64,000 nucleotides of DNA from Mesorhizobium sp. GTDB taxonomy: Bacteria > Pseudomonadota > Alphaproteobacteria > Rhizobiales > Rhizobiaceae. This document shows positions 43,323 to 51,808 of this stretch, piece by piece (position 1 is the stretch's first letter; every line of letters begins with the position of its first letter). The position numbers were made by a program, and so were the translations under genes. The stretch spans positions 1 through 64,000 of the forward strand of contig NZ_JANINM010000024.1 in assembly GCF_024509055.1 (NCBI RefSeq). Direction: 5' to 3'. The notes beneath the pieces are model-generated. The model worked only from the letters and a program-made list of their open reading frames with translations. It did not search any database and was not told where the DNA came from.

Positions 43323-44288
43323 ATGCTCCAAGCCTCGGGGAGGGTCGGCTTGAAGGTCGGGGTGGTTCTCAACCCGGTTGCCGGCGGCGGCAAGCTCAAG
43401 CGGCATTGGCCGCAAATCGCGGCTTCCTTGAAGGCGCATTTCGGCGATTTCGACCTGCGCGAGACCCAGATCAGCGGCGATGGTGAAAGACTGGCGATCG
43501 ACCTCGCGGCCGATGGTTGCGCGCTGGTGATCGCGGCCGGAGGTGACGGCACCGCCAGCGAAGTGGCCGACGGGCTCCTGCAAGCACGGCATGAAACCGG
43601 CCGGACGAGCGAGCTCGGCCTTTTGCCCTGCGGCACCGGCACCGATTTCGCGCGCGCCCTGGATTTGCCGCGCGGCATCGACTCGGCCCTGAAGCACCTG
43701 GCGGGAGCCGAGGCGAAGAAGGTCGATGCCGGACGCATCTGCTACATCGACGATCACGGCGCGCTGGCCAGCCGTCACTTCATAAACATAGCGAGTCTCG
43801 GCCTTTCGGGCGCCGCGGATCGTGCGGTCAACGCGGACAAGCGCAAGGGAAGGGTGTCGGCCAAGGCGCTGTTCTTCTGGCGCACGGTGCTGGAGTTCAT
43901 GCGTTACAAGTTCCAGGATGTCAGGATCACCATAGACGACGGCGAGCCGGTCGAGGCGCGCATGGCGTTGGTGGCGGTCGCCAACGGAAAGTTCTTCGGC
44001 GGCGGCATGATGATCGCGCCGGATGCCGAGCTTTCCGATGGGGAATTCGACGTCGTCATCGTGCGCGCGGCAAGCAAGCTCGGGCTGATCCGGGACCTGC
44101 GCCTGCTCTATGGCGGGCGTCACCGCAACCATCCGGCGATCACCATCCTGCGCGGTCGCAAGGTGCTGGTGGAGCCGCTTGGCGACGCAGACAAGAACGG
44201 CGCGCTGGTCGACATAGATGGCGAGTCGCCAGGCCGGATTCCGGCGACTTTTGAAATACTGCCGGGCGCGCTGACGTTGAGATATTGA
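43323..44288 (+). CDS. Diacylglycerol kinase-family lipid kinase (YegS type)
   Basis: A 321-aa protein. The catalytic N-terminal half has GVVLNPVAGGGKLKRHW and the nucleotide motif VIAAGGDGTASEVADGL, then LLPCGTGTDFARAL; the C-terminal half contains ANGKFFGGGMMIAPDAELSDGEFDVVIV. Members phosphorylate diacylglycerol, phosphatidylglycerol or sphingoid lipids at the membrane. ATG 43323 is used because AAAGGAG lies 9 bases upstream; ATG 43299 would add 8 residues without a site. The lipid substrate is unknown. Confidence 0.93.
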   Translation: MLQASGRVGLKVGVVLNPVAGGGKLKRHWPQIAASLKAHFGDFDLRETQISGDGERLAIDLAADGCALVIAAGGDGTASEVADGLLQARHETGRTSELGLLPCGTGTDFARALDLPRGIDSALKHLAGAEAKKVDAGRICYIDDHGALASRHFINIASLGLSGAADRAVNADKRKGRVSAKALFFWRTVLEFMRYKFQDVRITIDDGEPVEARMALVAVANGKFFGGGMMIAPDAELSDGEFDVVIVRAASKLGLIRDLRLLYGGRHRNHPAITILRGRKVLVEPLGDADKNGALVDIDGESPGRIPATFEILPGALTLRY

Positions 44289-44314
44289 ATCAACCGTCTC
44301 TGCGGTTGATTCAA
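44285..44314. terminator. Hairpin between convergent genes, terminator-like
   Basis: A perfect 12-bp stem TTGAATCAACCG (44285-44296) / CGGTTGATTCAA (44303-44314), loop TCTCTG, covering the lipid-kinase stop codon. No T-run follows on either strand, so it may protect mRNA ends rather than terminate alone. Confidence 0.55.
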
Positions 44315-44359
44315 TAGATGTGGCAAAACCATTGAAACAGCTGGCTAAAAATTCGCCGG

Positions 44360-45277
44360 CTATGTCTCAAGCCGCGAGGGGAAGCCCGGCGCTCGGAGCT
44401 CAGTGCCCACAGCGTCCTCGAGCAACTTCACGATCTGGGTCGACCAGGCACCGCCGCCATAGGCTTCCTTGCCTCGCTCGAAAATAGCGTTGACGCGCGC
44501 GGCAAGGTCGAGCGGCACGCCGGACCGTTCGCCCATGGCGAGCGCGAAGCCGAGATCCTTCAGCGCCAGATCCATGGTGAAGCCGATGTCGTAGGAGCCG
44601 TTGAGGACGAGCTGGCTTTCGGTCTCGTGCACGAAGCTGTTGCCCGAGGACGCGACGATAGCGTGGTAGGACTGGGCGAGGTCGAGCCCACCCTGCTTGG
44701 CCAGCATCAAGGCTTCGCCGGCCGCGACCAGATGGATAAAGGCAAGCATGTTGGTGATGACCTTGATCACCGCCGCCGAGCCGATCGGACCCATGAGAAA
44801 GGACTTCGCGCACATCGCTTCGATGGCCGACCGGTGGCGTTCGTAGAGCGCCGCATCCCCACCGACCAGCGCCGTTATCCTTCCCGCCGCCGCCAGGTGC
44901 ACGCCGCCAGTGACCGGGCATTCCAATGTTTCGACGCCCTTGGCCGAAGCGAGTGCCGCAAGTCGAAGAATCTCGTCACGGCCATTGGTCGACATCTCGA
45001 TCCAGGTGCCGCCGGTGGGAAGGCCCTGGAGCAAGCCGTCAGGTCCGGCGAGCACCGCCTCGCTCACCTTCGGGGAAGGCAGGCAGGTGATCGCATTGCC
45101 GGCGTGCGCGGCGGCCTCGGCCGGGCTTTTCGCCGCCGAGGCGCCGAGCGCCACGAGGCGTTCGATGGCGGCGGGGTCGCGGTCGAACACGGTGACCGCG
45201 AAGCCATTGCGGATCAGGCTGGCGGCAAGGTTGCCGCCGAGATGGCCGAGGCCGATGAAGGCGTAGCTTTCGCTCAC
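44360..45277 (-). CDS. NAD(P)-dependent beta-hydroxyacid dehydrogenase (3-hydroxyisobutyrate dehydrogenase family)
   Basis: A 305-aa oxidoreductase. The N-terminal Rossmann motif is AFIGLGHLGGNLAASLIRNGF, the substrate loop is ECPVTGGVHLAAAG, and the catalytic Lys is in AAVIKVITNMLAFIHLVAAGEAL; KDLGFALAMGERSGVPLDLA is the family's C-terminal block. The start is GTG 45277, overlapping the preceding stop by GTGA. It is the last gene of a three-gene overlapping operon with a dehydratase and a GMC oxidoreductase, so it probably acts on a sugar-acid or hydroxy-acid intermediate. Confidence 0.92.
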   Translation of the reverse strand: MSESYAFIGLGHLGGNLAASLIRNGFAVTVFDRDPAAIERLVALGASAAKSPAEAAAHAGNAITCLPSPKVSEAVLAGPDGLLQGLPTGGTWIEMSTNGRDEILRLAALASAKGVETLECPVTGGVHLAAAGRITALVGGDAALYERHRSAIEAMCAKSFLMGPIGSAAVIKVITNMLAFIHLVAAGEALMLAKQGGLDLAQSYHAIVASSGNSFVHETESQLVLNGSYDIGFTMDLALKDLGFALAMGERSGVPLDLAARVNAIFERGKEAYGGGAWSTQIVKLLEDAVGTELRAPGFPSRLET

Positions 45278-46488
45278 GGCATCAGCGGCGTCTGCATCAT
45301 CTGCAGATGCAGTTCCTTGCCGCTGTAGGGGTGCGCGTCGCAGACCGCTTCGTCGAGCTCGACGCCAAGACCAGGCTCCTTCGAGGGGATGACGTCGCCG
45401 TCCTGCCATTCGATCTTCTTCTTGAGCAGCGTGGCATGAAAGCCGTCCCACTGCTTCAGGGATTCGAGGATCAGGAAATTGGGCAAGGTTACCGCAAGCT
45501 GGATATTGGCGGCGCCGACGATCGGGCCGCAATAGCAGTGCGGCGCGACCTGGATGTGGTAGGCCTCCGCCATTGCCGCAATCTTCTTGGTCTCCAGAAT
45601 GCCGCCGGAACGGCCGAGGTCCGGCTGCAGGATGGTCGCGGCGCGGTTCTCGATGACGCGGGCGAATTCGGATTTTGTCGTCAGCCGCTCGCCGGTGGCG
45701 ATCGGAATCGACGTGCCGCGCGCGACCTGCGCCATCACCTCGGGCATGTCCGGCGGCACCGGCTCCTCGAACCACAGCGGATCATACGGCTCGATGGCGC
45801 GGGCCATGCGCAGCGCGCCGGAAGCGGTGAACTGGCCGTGCGTGCCGAACAGGATATCGGCGCGGCTGCCGACCGCCTCGCGGATCGCCTTGATCATGCT
45901 GGCGGAAACATCGATGTCGAGCAGTCGCGGCTGGTGGCCGTCGAAGGCGGTGTAGGGACCGGCCGGGTCGAGCTTCACGGCCGTGAAGCCTTGCTCGACG
46001 TATTCGAGCGCGCAGGCGGCCGCCATCTCGGGGTCGTTGTAGACGTTCCTGCCCGCCGGCGCGTCCTCGGAATGGACGCTGCCGGTGTGCGGATAGAGAT
46101 AGGTGTAGGAGCGCAGCGTCTCGTGCACCTGGCCGCCGAGCAGCTTGTAGACCGGCTTGCCGGCTTCCTTGCCGATGATGTCCCAGCAAGCCATCTCCAA
46201 GGCCGAGAAACAGCCCATGCCGGTCACGTCGGGCCGCTGGGTGAATCCGGACGAGTAGGCGCGGCGGAAGAAGTTCTCGACATCGTGCGGATCGTGGCCG
46301 ACGAGGTAACGTTCGGCCATGTCCTCGACCAGCTTGGCTGTGACATGGGCGGAGAAAGTGGCGTTGTAGGCCTCGCCGTAACCGACCACGCCGCCGTCGG
46401 TGGTCAGCTTGACGAAGATGAAATACTTGCCGCCGATGCCGGGCGGTGGGTTGCCGACTACCCAGGTCTTAACGTCGGTGATCTTCAT
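45274..46488 (-). CDS. Enolase-superfamily dehydratase (mandelate racemase/muconate lactonizing family)
   Basis: A 404-aa protein. The N-terminal capping domain includes KTWVVGNPPPGIGGKYFIFVKL; the barrel has GFTAVKLDPAGPY (Lys), WFEEPVPPDMPE and ATGERLTTKSEF (metal Glu), QPDLGRSGGILETKKIAAMAEAY and the catalytic-region His in VAPHCYCGPIVGAANIQLA. The first metal ligand, normally Asp after strand 3, falls where this protein reads ILFGTHGQF. It looks like a sugar-acid dehydratase of the galactonate/mannonate type. ATG 46488 overlaps the GMC stop by ATGA. Confidence 0.9.
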   Translation of the reverse strand: MKITDVKTWVVGNPPPGIGGKYFIFVKLTTDGGVVGYGEAYNATFSAHVTAKLVEDMAERYLVGHDPHDVENFFRRAYSSGFTQRPDVTGMGCFSALEMACWDIIGKEAGKPVYKLLGGQVHETLRSYTYLYPHTGSVHSEDAPAGRNVYNDPEMAAACALEYVEQGFTAVKLDPAGPYTAFDGHQPRLLDIDVSASMIKAIREAVGSRADILFGTHGQFTASGALRMARAIEPYDPLWFEEPVPPDMPEVMAQVARGTSIPIATGERLTTKSEFARVIENRAATILQPDLGRSGGILETKKIAAMAEAYHIQVAPHCYCGPIVGAANIQLAVTLPNFLILESLKQWDGFHATLLKKKIEWQDGDVIPSKEPGLGVELDEAVCDAHPYSGKELHLQMMQTPLMP

Positions 46489-48101
46489 TTTTGGTCCTCC
46501 AGAACCAGTTCGGCGCCCTTCCATCCGGTCAGGATCGAGGCGGCGTTGGTGTTGCCGGTGATGTTGTCGGGGAAGATCGAGGCGTCGATGACGCGCAGGC
46601 CCTCGACTCCATGCACCCTCAGCCGCGGGTCGACGACGGCCCGGGATGCATCAGGACCCATGCGGCAGGTCGAGACCGGGTGATAGACGGTGCCCGAGCG
46701 CTTCCTGAAATCGTCGATCAGGTCGGCATCGGAAGCGATTGACGGTCCAGGCAGGACTTCTTCCTCGATGATCTCGGCCATGGCTGGCATCGAGGCGATC
46801 TTGCGCACGAATTTCACCGCCGCCAGCATCTCGTCGACATCGGCGTTGGTGGAATAGGCGTTTGCGGTGATCTTCGGATAGTCGCGTGGATTCTTCGAGC
46901 GGATCATGATCTCGCCACGGCTCGACGGCCGGCAGTTGGACAGGCCGATCGAAAAGCCCGGCCACGGGTCGGGCGTGAGAATCGGGCGCTCGCCGTTCCT
47001 CGGGATGACGGTCGAGAAGGCCTGGAAATAGAGCTGCATGTTCGGGCGCGAGGACGCCGGATCGGTGCGGAAGAAGCCGCCGGCATTGTTCATCGACATC
47101 GACAGCGGACCGGAGCGCAGCAGGATGTATTGCATGCCGACCAGGAGCTTGCCCCACCACGGACGCAGCGTCTGGTTGAGCGTCGGCAGCCTGCCCTTGA
47201 AGGTATAGTTGACACCGACATGGTCCTGCAGGTTGGCGCCGACATTGTCATTGCCGTGCACGACCGCAACCCCGAGATCGCCGAGCAGGGCGGACGGCCC
47301 CACGCCGGAAAGCTGCAGCAGTTGCGGCGAGTTCACCGAACCGCCGGACAGGATTACCTCGCGGCCGGCGCGCGCGGTTCTGGTTTCGCCGTTCTGCTCG
47401 TATTCGACGCCGATGGCGCGCTTGCCCTCGAACAGGATCCTTGTCACCAGCGCGTTGGTTTCGACACGGACGTTGGCGCGTTTCATCGCGGGCCGCAGGA
47501 ACGCACGGGCGGCCGACATGCGGCGGCCGTTCCTGGTGGTGATCTGATAGACGCCGACGCCTTCCTGGGTGGCGCCGTTGAAGTCCGGATTGAATGGCAG
47601 GCCGGCCTGTTGCGCCGCCGCCAGGTAGCGCTTGGTGAGCGGGTGCGCCGTCTTCGAGCAATCGGTGATGTGCAAGGGTCCACCGACGCCGCGCCACTTG
47701 TCGGCGCCGGCCTGGTTGTCCTCCAGCGCCTTGAAGGCGGGCAAGAGGTCGTCATAACTCCAGCCTGGATTGCCCGCCGCCGCCCAGGCGTCGAAATCCT
47801 CGCGCGCGCCGCGGATATAGACCATGGCGTTGATCGAGCTCGAGCCGCCGAGCAGCTTGCCGCGCGGCCAGTGGTCGGCGTTGCCGGCGAGACCCGGATC
47901 AGGCTCGGCCTTGTAGTTCCAGTTGACCGCCGGATCGAAGAAGGTCTTGCCGTAGCCAAGCGGCATCTGGACGTAGAAACGCCGGTCGGTTCCGCCCGCC
48001 TCCAGCACCAGCACCGAAAAGCGGCCGGATGCCGAGAGCTTTTCCGCAACGACCGAACCGGCCGAACCGGAGCCGACGACAATGAAATCATAAGTCTGCA
48101 T
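46485..48101 (-). CDS. GMC-family FAD oxidoreductase (choline dehydrogenase-like)
   Basis: A 538-aa flavoprotein. The FAD-binding GxGxxG is YDFIVVGSGSAGSVVAEKL, GMC signature 1 is GKLLGGSSSINAMVYIRG, signature 2 is GSVNSPQLLQLSGVGPS, and the active-site His region is YHPVSTCRMG near the C-terminus with NTNAASILTGWKGAELV at the end. Such enzymes oxidise primary or secondary alcohols, including choline, sugars and polyols. It is the first gene of the overlapping operon with the dehydratase and the hydroxyacid dehydrogenase. Confidence 0.94.
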   Translation of the reverse strand: MQTYDFIVVGSGSAGSVVAEKLSASGRFSVLVLEAGGTDRRFYVQMPLGYGKTFFDPAVNWNYKAEPDPGLAGNADHWPRGKLLGGSSSINAMVYIRGAREDFDAWAAAGNPGWSYDDLLPAFKALEDNQAGADKWRGVGGPLHITDCSKTAHPLTKRYLAAAQQAGLPFNPDFNGATQEGVGVYQITTRNGRRMSAARAFLRPAMKRANVRVETNALVTRILFEGKRAIGVEYEQNGETRTARAGREVILSGGSVNSPQLLQLSGVGPSALLGDLGVAVVHGNDNVGANLQDHVGVNYTFKGRLPTLNQTLRPWWGKLLVGMQYILLRSGPLSMSMNNAGGFFRTDPASSRPNMQLYFQAFSTVIPRNGERPILTPDPWPGFSIGLSNCRPSSRGEIMIRSKNPRDYPKITANAYSTNADVDEMLAAVKFVRKIASMPAMAEIIEEEVLPGPSIASDADLIDDFRKRSGTVYHPVSTCRMGPDASRAVVDPRLRVHGVEGLRVIDASIFPDNITGNTNAASILTGWKGAELVLEDQK

Positions 48102-48294
48102 AATGGACGGACAGGCTCCGAAATTTGCGGCTTAACCTAGACATTGCCGGCTTACGTCGTCGCTGTCGCTTCCGGCATGCCTTGTGAAAAAAGCGACCGC
48201 TCCGGTGGCGCGCTTTTCGCGTTCGCCCAATCTTGCGACATCGCAATCGCGTTGGTAGGGGATCAGGGGACCGGACCTCAAAAGGATCTCCCCC

Positions 48295-48690
48295 ATGGTG
48301 CACTATGCCGAAGGAAAGCCACTCGGCGACCTGACGCTGAGGACGCTGGCCATGCCATCCGATGCCAATGCCGCCGGCGACATATTCGGCGGTTGGGTGA
48401 TGGCGCAGATGGACCTTGCCTGCGGCATCCGCGCCGCCGAGCGCGCCAAGGGCCGCGTGGTGACGGCGGCGGTGAAGGAAATGTCCTTCGCCAAGCCGAT
48501 GAAGATCGGCGACACACTCTGCATCTACACGCATGTCGAGCGCGTCGGGCGCACCTCGATGGTGCTCAAGGTGGAGGCCTGGGCGCAGCGCTATCTCTCC
48601 GACCTGATGGAGAAGGTCACCCACGCCGATTTCGTCATGGTGGCGCTCGACGGCGAGGGCAAGCCGAAGCCGGTACCGGCGGAGAGCTGA
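48295..48690 (+). CDS. yciA: Acyl-CoA thioesterase, YciA type
   Basis: A 131-aa hotdog-fold thioesterase. The helix of the hotdog fold with the catalytic Asp is AMPSDANAAGDIFGGWVMAQMDLACG; VTAAVKEMSFAKPMKIGDTL and VTHADFVMVALDGEGKP follow. YciA hydrolyses short to long acyl-CoA esters in the cytosol. The stem length and motif order match the family. AAGGAT precedes the ATG. It is divergent from the GMC operon with 193 bases between them. Confidence 0.92.
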   Translation: MVHYAEGKPLGDLTLRTLAMPSDANAAGDIFGGWVMAQMDLACGIRAAERAKGRVVTAAVKEMSFAKPMKIGDTLCIYTHVERVGRTSMVLKVEAWAQRYLSDLMEKVTHADFVMVALDGEGKPKPVPAES

Positions 48691-48794
48691 TTCCCTGAGC
48701 TTGCGGTTTTGTAACAACGCCCACGCGGCAGGCGCGCCGGGCGACATCCGATGGTTGCCTTCACGCCCGACTGTGCCGGCGCTGGAGGAAGACA

Positions 48795-48998
48795 ATGCGT
48801 CAACACATGCTGAACGGCTGGCTCGTGGCGGCCCTTCTTGCCTTGGTCTGCCTGCTAGGGATAACCGCCTATGTTGAGGTCCGCAAAGACCTCCCACGTG
48901 TTGCCTGCATCCACTACCAGACAGCCGTCAATCAGCGTTCAGCTGGACTCGATGCGTGCGGCACGGTCTGTTGCGGCAACCCCATCACGAGGGCGTGA
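48795..48998 (+). CDS. Small single-span membrane protein, hypothetical
   Basis: A 67-aa ORF with an excellent ribosome-binding site (GGAGGAAGAC before ATG 48795). One hydrophobic helix (MLNGWLVAALLALVCLLGIT, about 5-25) is followed by a short soluble tail with Cys residues in CIHYQ and GTVCCGN. No family recognised. The ribosome-binding site and signal-anchor argue for expression; size and lack of known relatives keep confidence moderate. Confidence 0.5.
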   Translation: MRQHMLNGWLVAALLALVCLLGITAYVEVRKDLPRVACIHYQTAVNQRSAGLDACGTVCCGNPITRA

Positions 48999-49167
48999 GG
49001 GCCGGTCAGACGTGGAGCGGGGCTAATCGTTCCAAGGCTATCCAGTAACGGTTGCGACGATGCATCCGGGCGCGACGCGGTGGGGCAAAGAGGTTGAGCA
49101 AGGGCTCGATTTCAACCGTAACTGCACAACTTGGAGCAGAATCGAAAACGCTTGCCGCGCAAGGGTT

Positions 49168-49536
49168 TCAGGCTTGAATGCCGTCGAACTTCGCGCGCGC
49201 GGCCTGCACTCGTGCAGTGTTCTTGCGCGCCCATTCGCCGAGCGCTCCGACGGGTACGAGCAGCTCATGGCCGAGCTCCGTGAGCTCATAGTCGACGCGC
49301 GGCGGAATGGTCGGGAACACTTCCCGTGTGACGAAGCCGTCGCGCTCCAGCCCGCGTAGGGTGGTGGTCAGCATCTTTTGCGAGATGCCGCCGACAGCGG
49401 CGCGCAGCTCGTTGAAACGCATCGGTCCGCCGCCAAGCTTGCCGACGACGAGCACGGTCCATTTGTCGCCGACCCGCTGCAGGATCTCCGAGATTGCCCT
49501 GCAGTCCTCGGTGTTGTGCGGGTGCCTCAGTAACAA
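49168..49536 (-). CDS. HxlR-family transcriptional regulator
   Basis: A 122-aa winged-helix regulator: DCRAISEILQRVGDKWTVLVVGKLGGGPMRFNEL, QKMLTTTLRGLERDGFVTREVFPTIPPRVDYELTELG (both HxlR hallmarks). The start is TTG 49536 with a perfect AAGGAGG 7 bases upstream. HxlR proteins sense electrophiles, aldehydes or quinones, often through Cys; here Cys12 (HNTEDCRA) is in the conserved position. It is divergent from an FMN reductase, the classic target type. Confidence 0.93.
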   Translation of the reverse strand: MLLRHPHNTEDCRAISEILQRVGDKWTVLVVGKLGGGPMRFNELRAAVGGISQKMLTTTLRGLERDGFVTREVFPTIPPRVDYELTELGHELLVPVGALGEWARKNTARVQAARAKFDGIQA

Positions 49537-49583
49537 AGAAGTGCCTCCTTGCGCGCCAAGTTGTCAGTATCTCATATAGCGCC

Positions 49584-49600
49584 GGTATCCAAACGATACC
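49584..49600. promoter_or_regulatory. Predicted HxlR operator
   Basis: GGTATC-CAAAC-GATACC is a perfect 6-bp-arm inverted repeat in the 91-base region between the HxlR regulator and the FMN reductase. A further half-site AGTATC at about 49567 could extend it. Confidence 0.6.
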
Positions 49601-49627
49601 ACAAATTCCCGCAAGGAGAGCCTCCCA

Positions 49628-50233
49628 ATGTCCAAGCCCAAAATCGCCATCGTCGTCGGTTCGACGCGCGCCGCCCGCTTCGCCGACGTGCCGACGCAGT
49701 GGATTGCCAAGATCGCCAAGGCGCATGCCGACATCAATGTCGAAATCGTCGATCTGCGCGACTGGCCGCTGCCTTTCTTCGACGAGGTCGCATCCTCGGC
49801 CTGGGCGCCCTCGCAGAACGAAATGGCGCAGCGCTGGCAGAAGAAGGTAGCCGAATTCGACGGATTCATCTTCACCGCCGCCGAGTACAATCATGCACCG
49901 ACCGGCGTGCTGAAGAACGCCATCGACTACGCCGCCAATGAATGGAACAAGAAGCCGGCGGGCTTCGTCGGTTATGGCAGCGTCGGCGGCGCGCGCGCGG
50001 TCGAGCAGCTTCGCCTGATTGCCGTCGAGTTGCAGATGGCTCCGGTCAAGTCGGCCGTCCACATCGCCTGGGGCGACTTCCTTGCCGTCCGCCAGGGCGA
50101 GAAGAAGCTCGAGGATTTCGAGCACCTCAATCAGGCCGCCACCGCGCTCGTCAACGACATCGCCTGGTGGGCCAAGGTGCTGAAGGCGGCGCGCGCCGCC
50201 GATGCGATCAAGGGCGAAGCCGAGGCGGCCTGA
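49628..50233 (+). CDS. NADPH-dependent FMN reductase / quinone reductase-like flavoprotein
   Basis: A 201-aa flavodoxin-fold oxidoreductase: IAIVVGSTRAARFADVPTQWI (FMN phosphate loop), VDLRDWPLPFFDE, FTAAEYNHAPTGVLKNAIDY (the NADPH_FMN_red signature with the PxxxKNAIDY core), and GFVGYGSVGGARAVEQLR. It likely reduces quinones, azo compounds or FMN in the cytosol. AAGGAGAG precedes the ATG. Divergence from an HxlR regulator with an operator between them points to induction by electrophilic compounds. Confidence 0.93.
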   Translation: MSKPKIAIVVGSTRAARFADVPTQWIAKIAKAHADINVEIVDLRDWPLPFFDEVASSAWAPSQNEMAQRWQKKVAEFDGFIFTAAEYNHAPTGVLKNAIDYAANEWNKKPAGFVGYGSVGGARAVEQLRLIAVELQMAPVKSAVHIAWGDFLAVRQGEKKLEDFEHLNQAATALVNDIAWWAKVLKAARAADAIKGEAEAA

Positions 50234-50267
50234 GCTTTGGGATTATCCTTTCAAGGAAACATCTTGC

Positions 50268-50300
50268 GATGGGGCGGCGCTTGCGTCGCCCCATCTTGTT
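50268..50300 (+). terminator. Intrinsic terminator of the FMN reductase
   Basis: A stem of GATGGGGCG (50268-50276) with CGCCCCATC (50287-50295), extendable inward, followed by TTGTTT. It lies between convergent genes and fits the plus-strand gene. Confidence 0.7.
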
Positions 50301-50337
50301 TGGGGAAAGGCGCCGCGCGGTCCGATTGCGGCTGCGC

Positions 50338-51633
50338 TCACAGCCAGCCGCCCGAAAACCCGGCACGGCGCAACCCCGTTGCGATGGCCGGCACACCGCG
50401 CATCAACCGCCACAGGAAGTCCGATCTGTAATTCTCGATCATCGGAGCGATCGGTCCCTGGTTGATGCCGACATGGTCCGGCGAGACCCAGCCGCAGGAA
50501 CGTCCGTCAGCGGTGGCAATCGTCGGATTGAAGCTAGCGGTAAAGCCGTAGGGGTTGCCGGCGTGCAGGTCCATGTCATGGAAATGGCGTAGCGCCGGCA
50601 GCACGATTTCCGGCGCGAAGGGCAGCGAGGCGATCGCCGCCCAGGGCGACAGCGTGCCGTCATCCGGGCCGTATGGCGCGCCACGCGCGAGATAGCCGAA
50701 ATAGCGGCGGCGGTGGGGCGCCGGCGCGATCGGGCCGGGGCCGTCGCTTGCGGTAACGCCCCAGCAATTCTCGCCATAACCGATCAAGCGCCTCGGATTG
50801 CGGACGGCGTAGTCGCGCTGAAGATAGGTCGCCTCGCGGCTGTTCAGGAAGTAGTCGCTGTCGTGGTCGCGCATGAAGGCGTCGCGGATACCGCGAAAAT
50901 CGATCCAGACATGCGAGAACTGGTGGATGAAGAGCGGGCCCGCGTAAACCATCTCCCGGCCGTAGATTTTCTTCCAGACATAGGTCGAGAGCCAGGCCGC
51001 GTAACTCTCGGGCGGGAGCGGGTGGGTCGGCGAGCCGAGGCCCAGCACGTATAGGATCAGCGCCTCGTCGTAGCCTTCCCAGCGATAGGGCAGGAAGCCA
51101 GTCTCCGGCCTCCAGCCATGGGTGATCGCGCTGCCGCCATTCAAAGCCCATAGCCAGTCGGCGCGGCGGTAGAGCGCATCGGCCAGCCGGCGGATTTCCA
51201 GTTCCGATTCGTCATCCTGGTCGAAATAGGCGCCGGCAGCCAGAACGCCGGCCAGCAGAAGGGCGGTGTCGATCGTCGACAACTCGCAATTCCAGACCCG
51301 GCGGCCGGTCTTCATGTCGAGGAAATGATAGTAAAATCCCTTGTAACCCGTGGCATCGGGTTGCGGTCCGTGCGGCGCGTTCCAGAAGAAGCGGAGCGTG
51401 GCAAGGGTTCGCTCGACTGCCGCGGCGCGGGTCGCGAAGCCGCGCTCGACACCGACAGGATAGGACGACAGGGCGAGCCCAACGGCGGCTATGCTGGCAG
51501 GGGACGTTTGCGTGTTGCGGTCGGCGATCAGGCCGTTTTCGGCATTGGCCTCGTTGAGAAAGTACTCGAATGACAGACTCTGGATGTTCTGGAGGAGCTG
51601 CTCGTTCAGCGGGTGTTCGTTCAATGCATCCAT
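50338..51633 (-). CDS. Glucoamylase-like family protein (PF10091, GH144-related)
   Basis: A 431-aa soluble (alpha/alpha)6-barrel protein of the DUF2329/glycoamylase family, which includes GH144 endo-beta-1,2-glucanases. Visible blocks: LSFEYFLNEANAENGLIADRN (with the typical F-x-Y-F), ELSTIDTALLLAGVLAAGAYF, WRPETGFLPYRWEGYDEALILYVLGLGS, and GPLFIHQFSHVWIDFRG. No signal peptide is seen, so it would act inside the cell. Beta-1,2-glucans are made by rhizobia, which makes a role in their turnover plausible but unproven. ATG 51633 starts the conserved part. Confidence 0.87.
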   Translation of the reverse strand: MDALNEHPLNEQLLQNIQSLSFEYFLNEANAENGLIADRNTQTSPASIAAVGLALSSYPVGVERGFATRAAAVERTLATLRFFWNAPHGPQPDATGYKGFYYHFLDMKTGRRVWNCELSTIDTALLLAGVLAAGAYFDQDDESELEIRRLADALYRRADWLWALNGGSAITHGWRPETGFLPYRWEGYDEALILYVLGLGSPTHPLPPESYAAWLSTYVWKKIYGREMVYAGPLFIHQFSHVWIDFRGIRDAFMRDHDSDYFLNSREATYLQRDYAVRNPRRLIGYGENCWGVTASDGPGPIAPAPHRRRYFGYLARGAPYGPDDGTLSPWAAIASLPFAPEIVLPALRHFHDMDLHAGNPYGFTASFNPTIATADGRSCGWVSPDHVGINQGPIAPMIENYRSDFLWRLMRGVPAIATGLRRAGFSGGWL

Positions 51634-51808
51634 GGCTATCGATGTAATCGGGCTCCGGTCGCATTTTCCATTCAAGCGGCCCATCAACAATCGGTGAGTA
51701 GGCATCGATTGGGAAGCGTCGACTGTGGCCTACGCCCATGCTTTCCTGGCAGTCATGGCGTCGTGCCTAAGGCGCAGCCGCCGGACGCGCATCGACACAT
51801 CGGCATGA

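Noticed and set aside
45278..45775. Extension of the hydroxyacid dehydrogenase frame into the dehydratase gene
   Set aside because: The Rossmann-fold start is at GTG 45277, coupled by GTGA to the upstream stop; the extension is an out-of-frame shadow.
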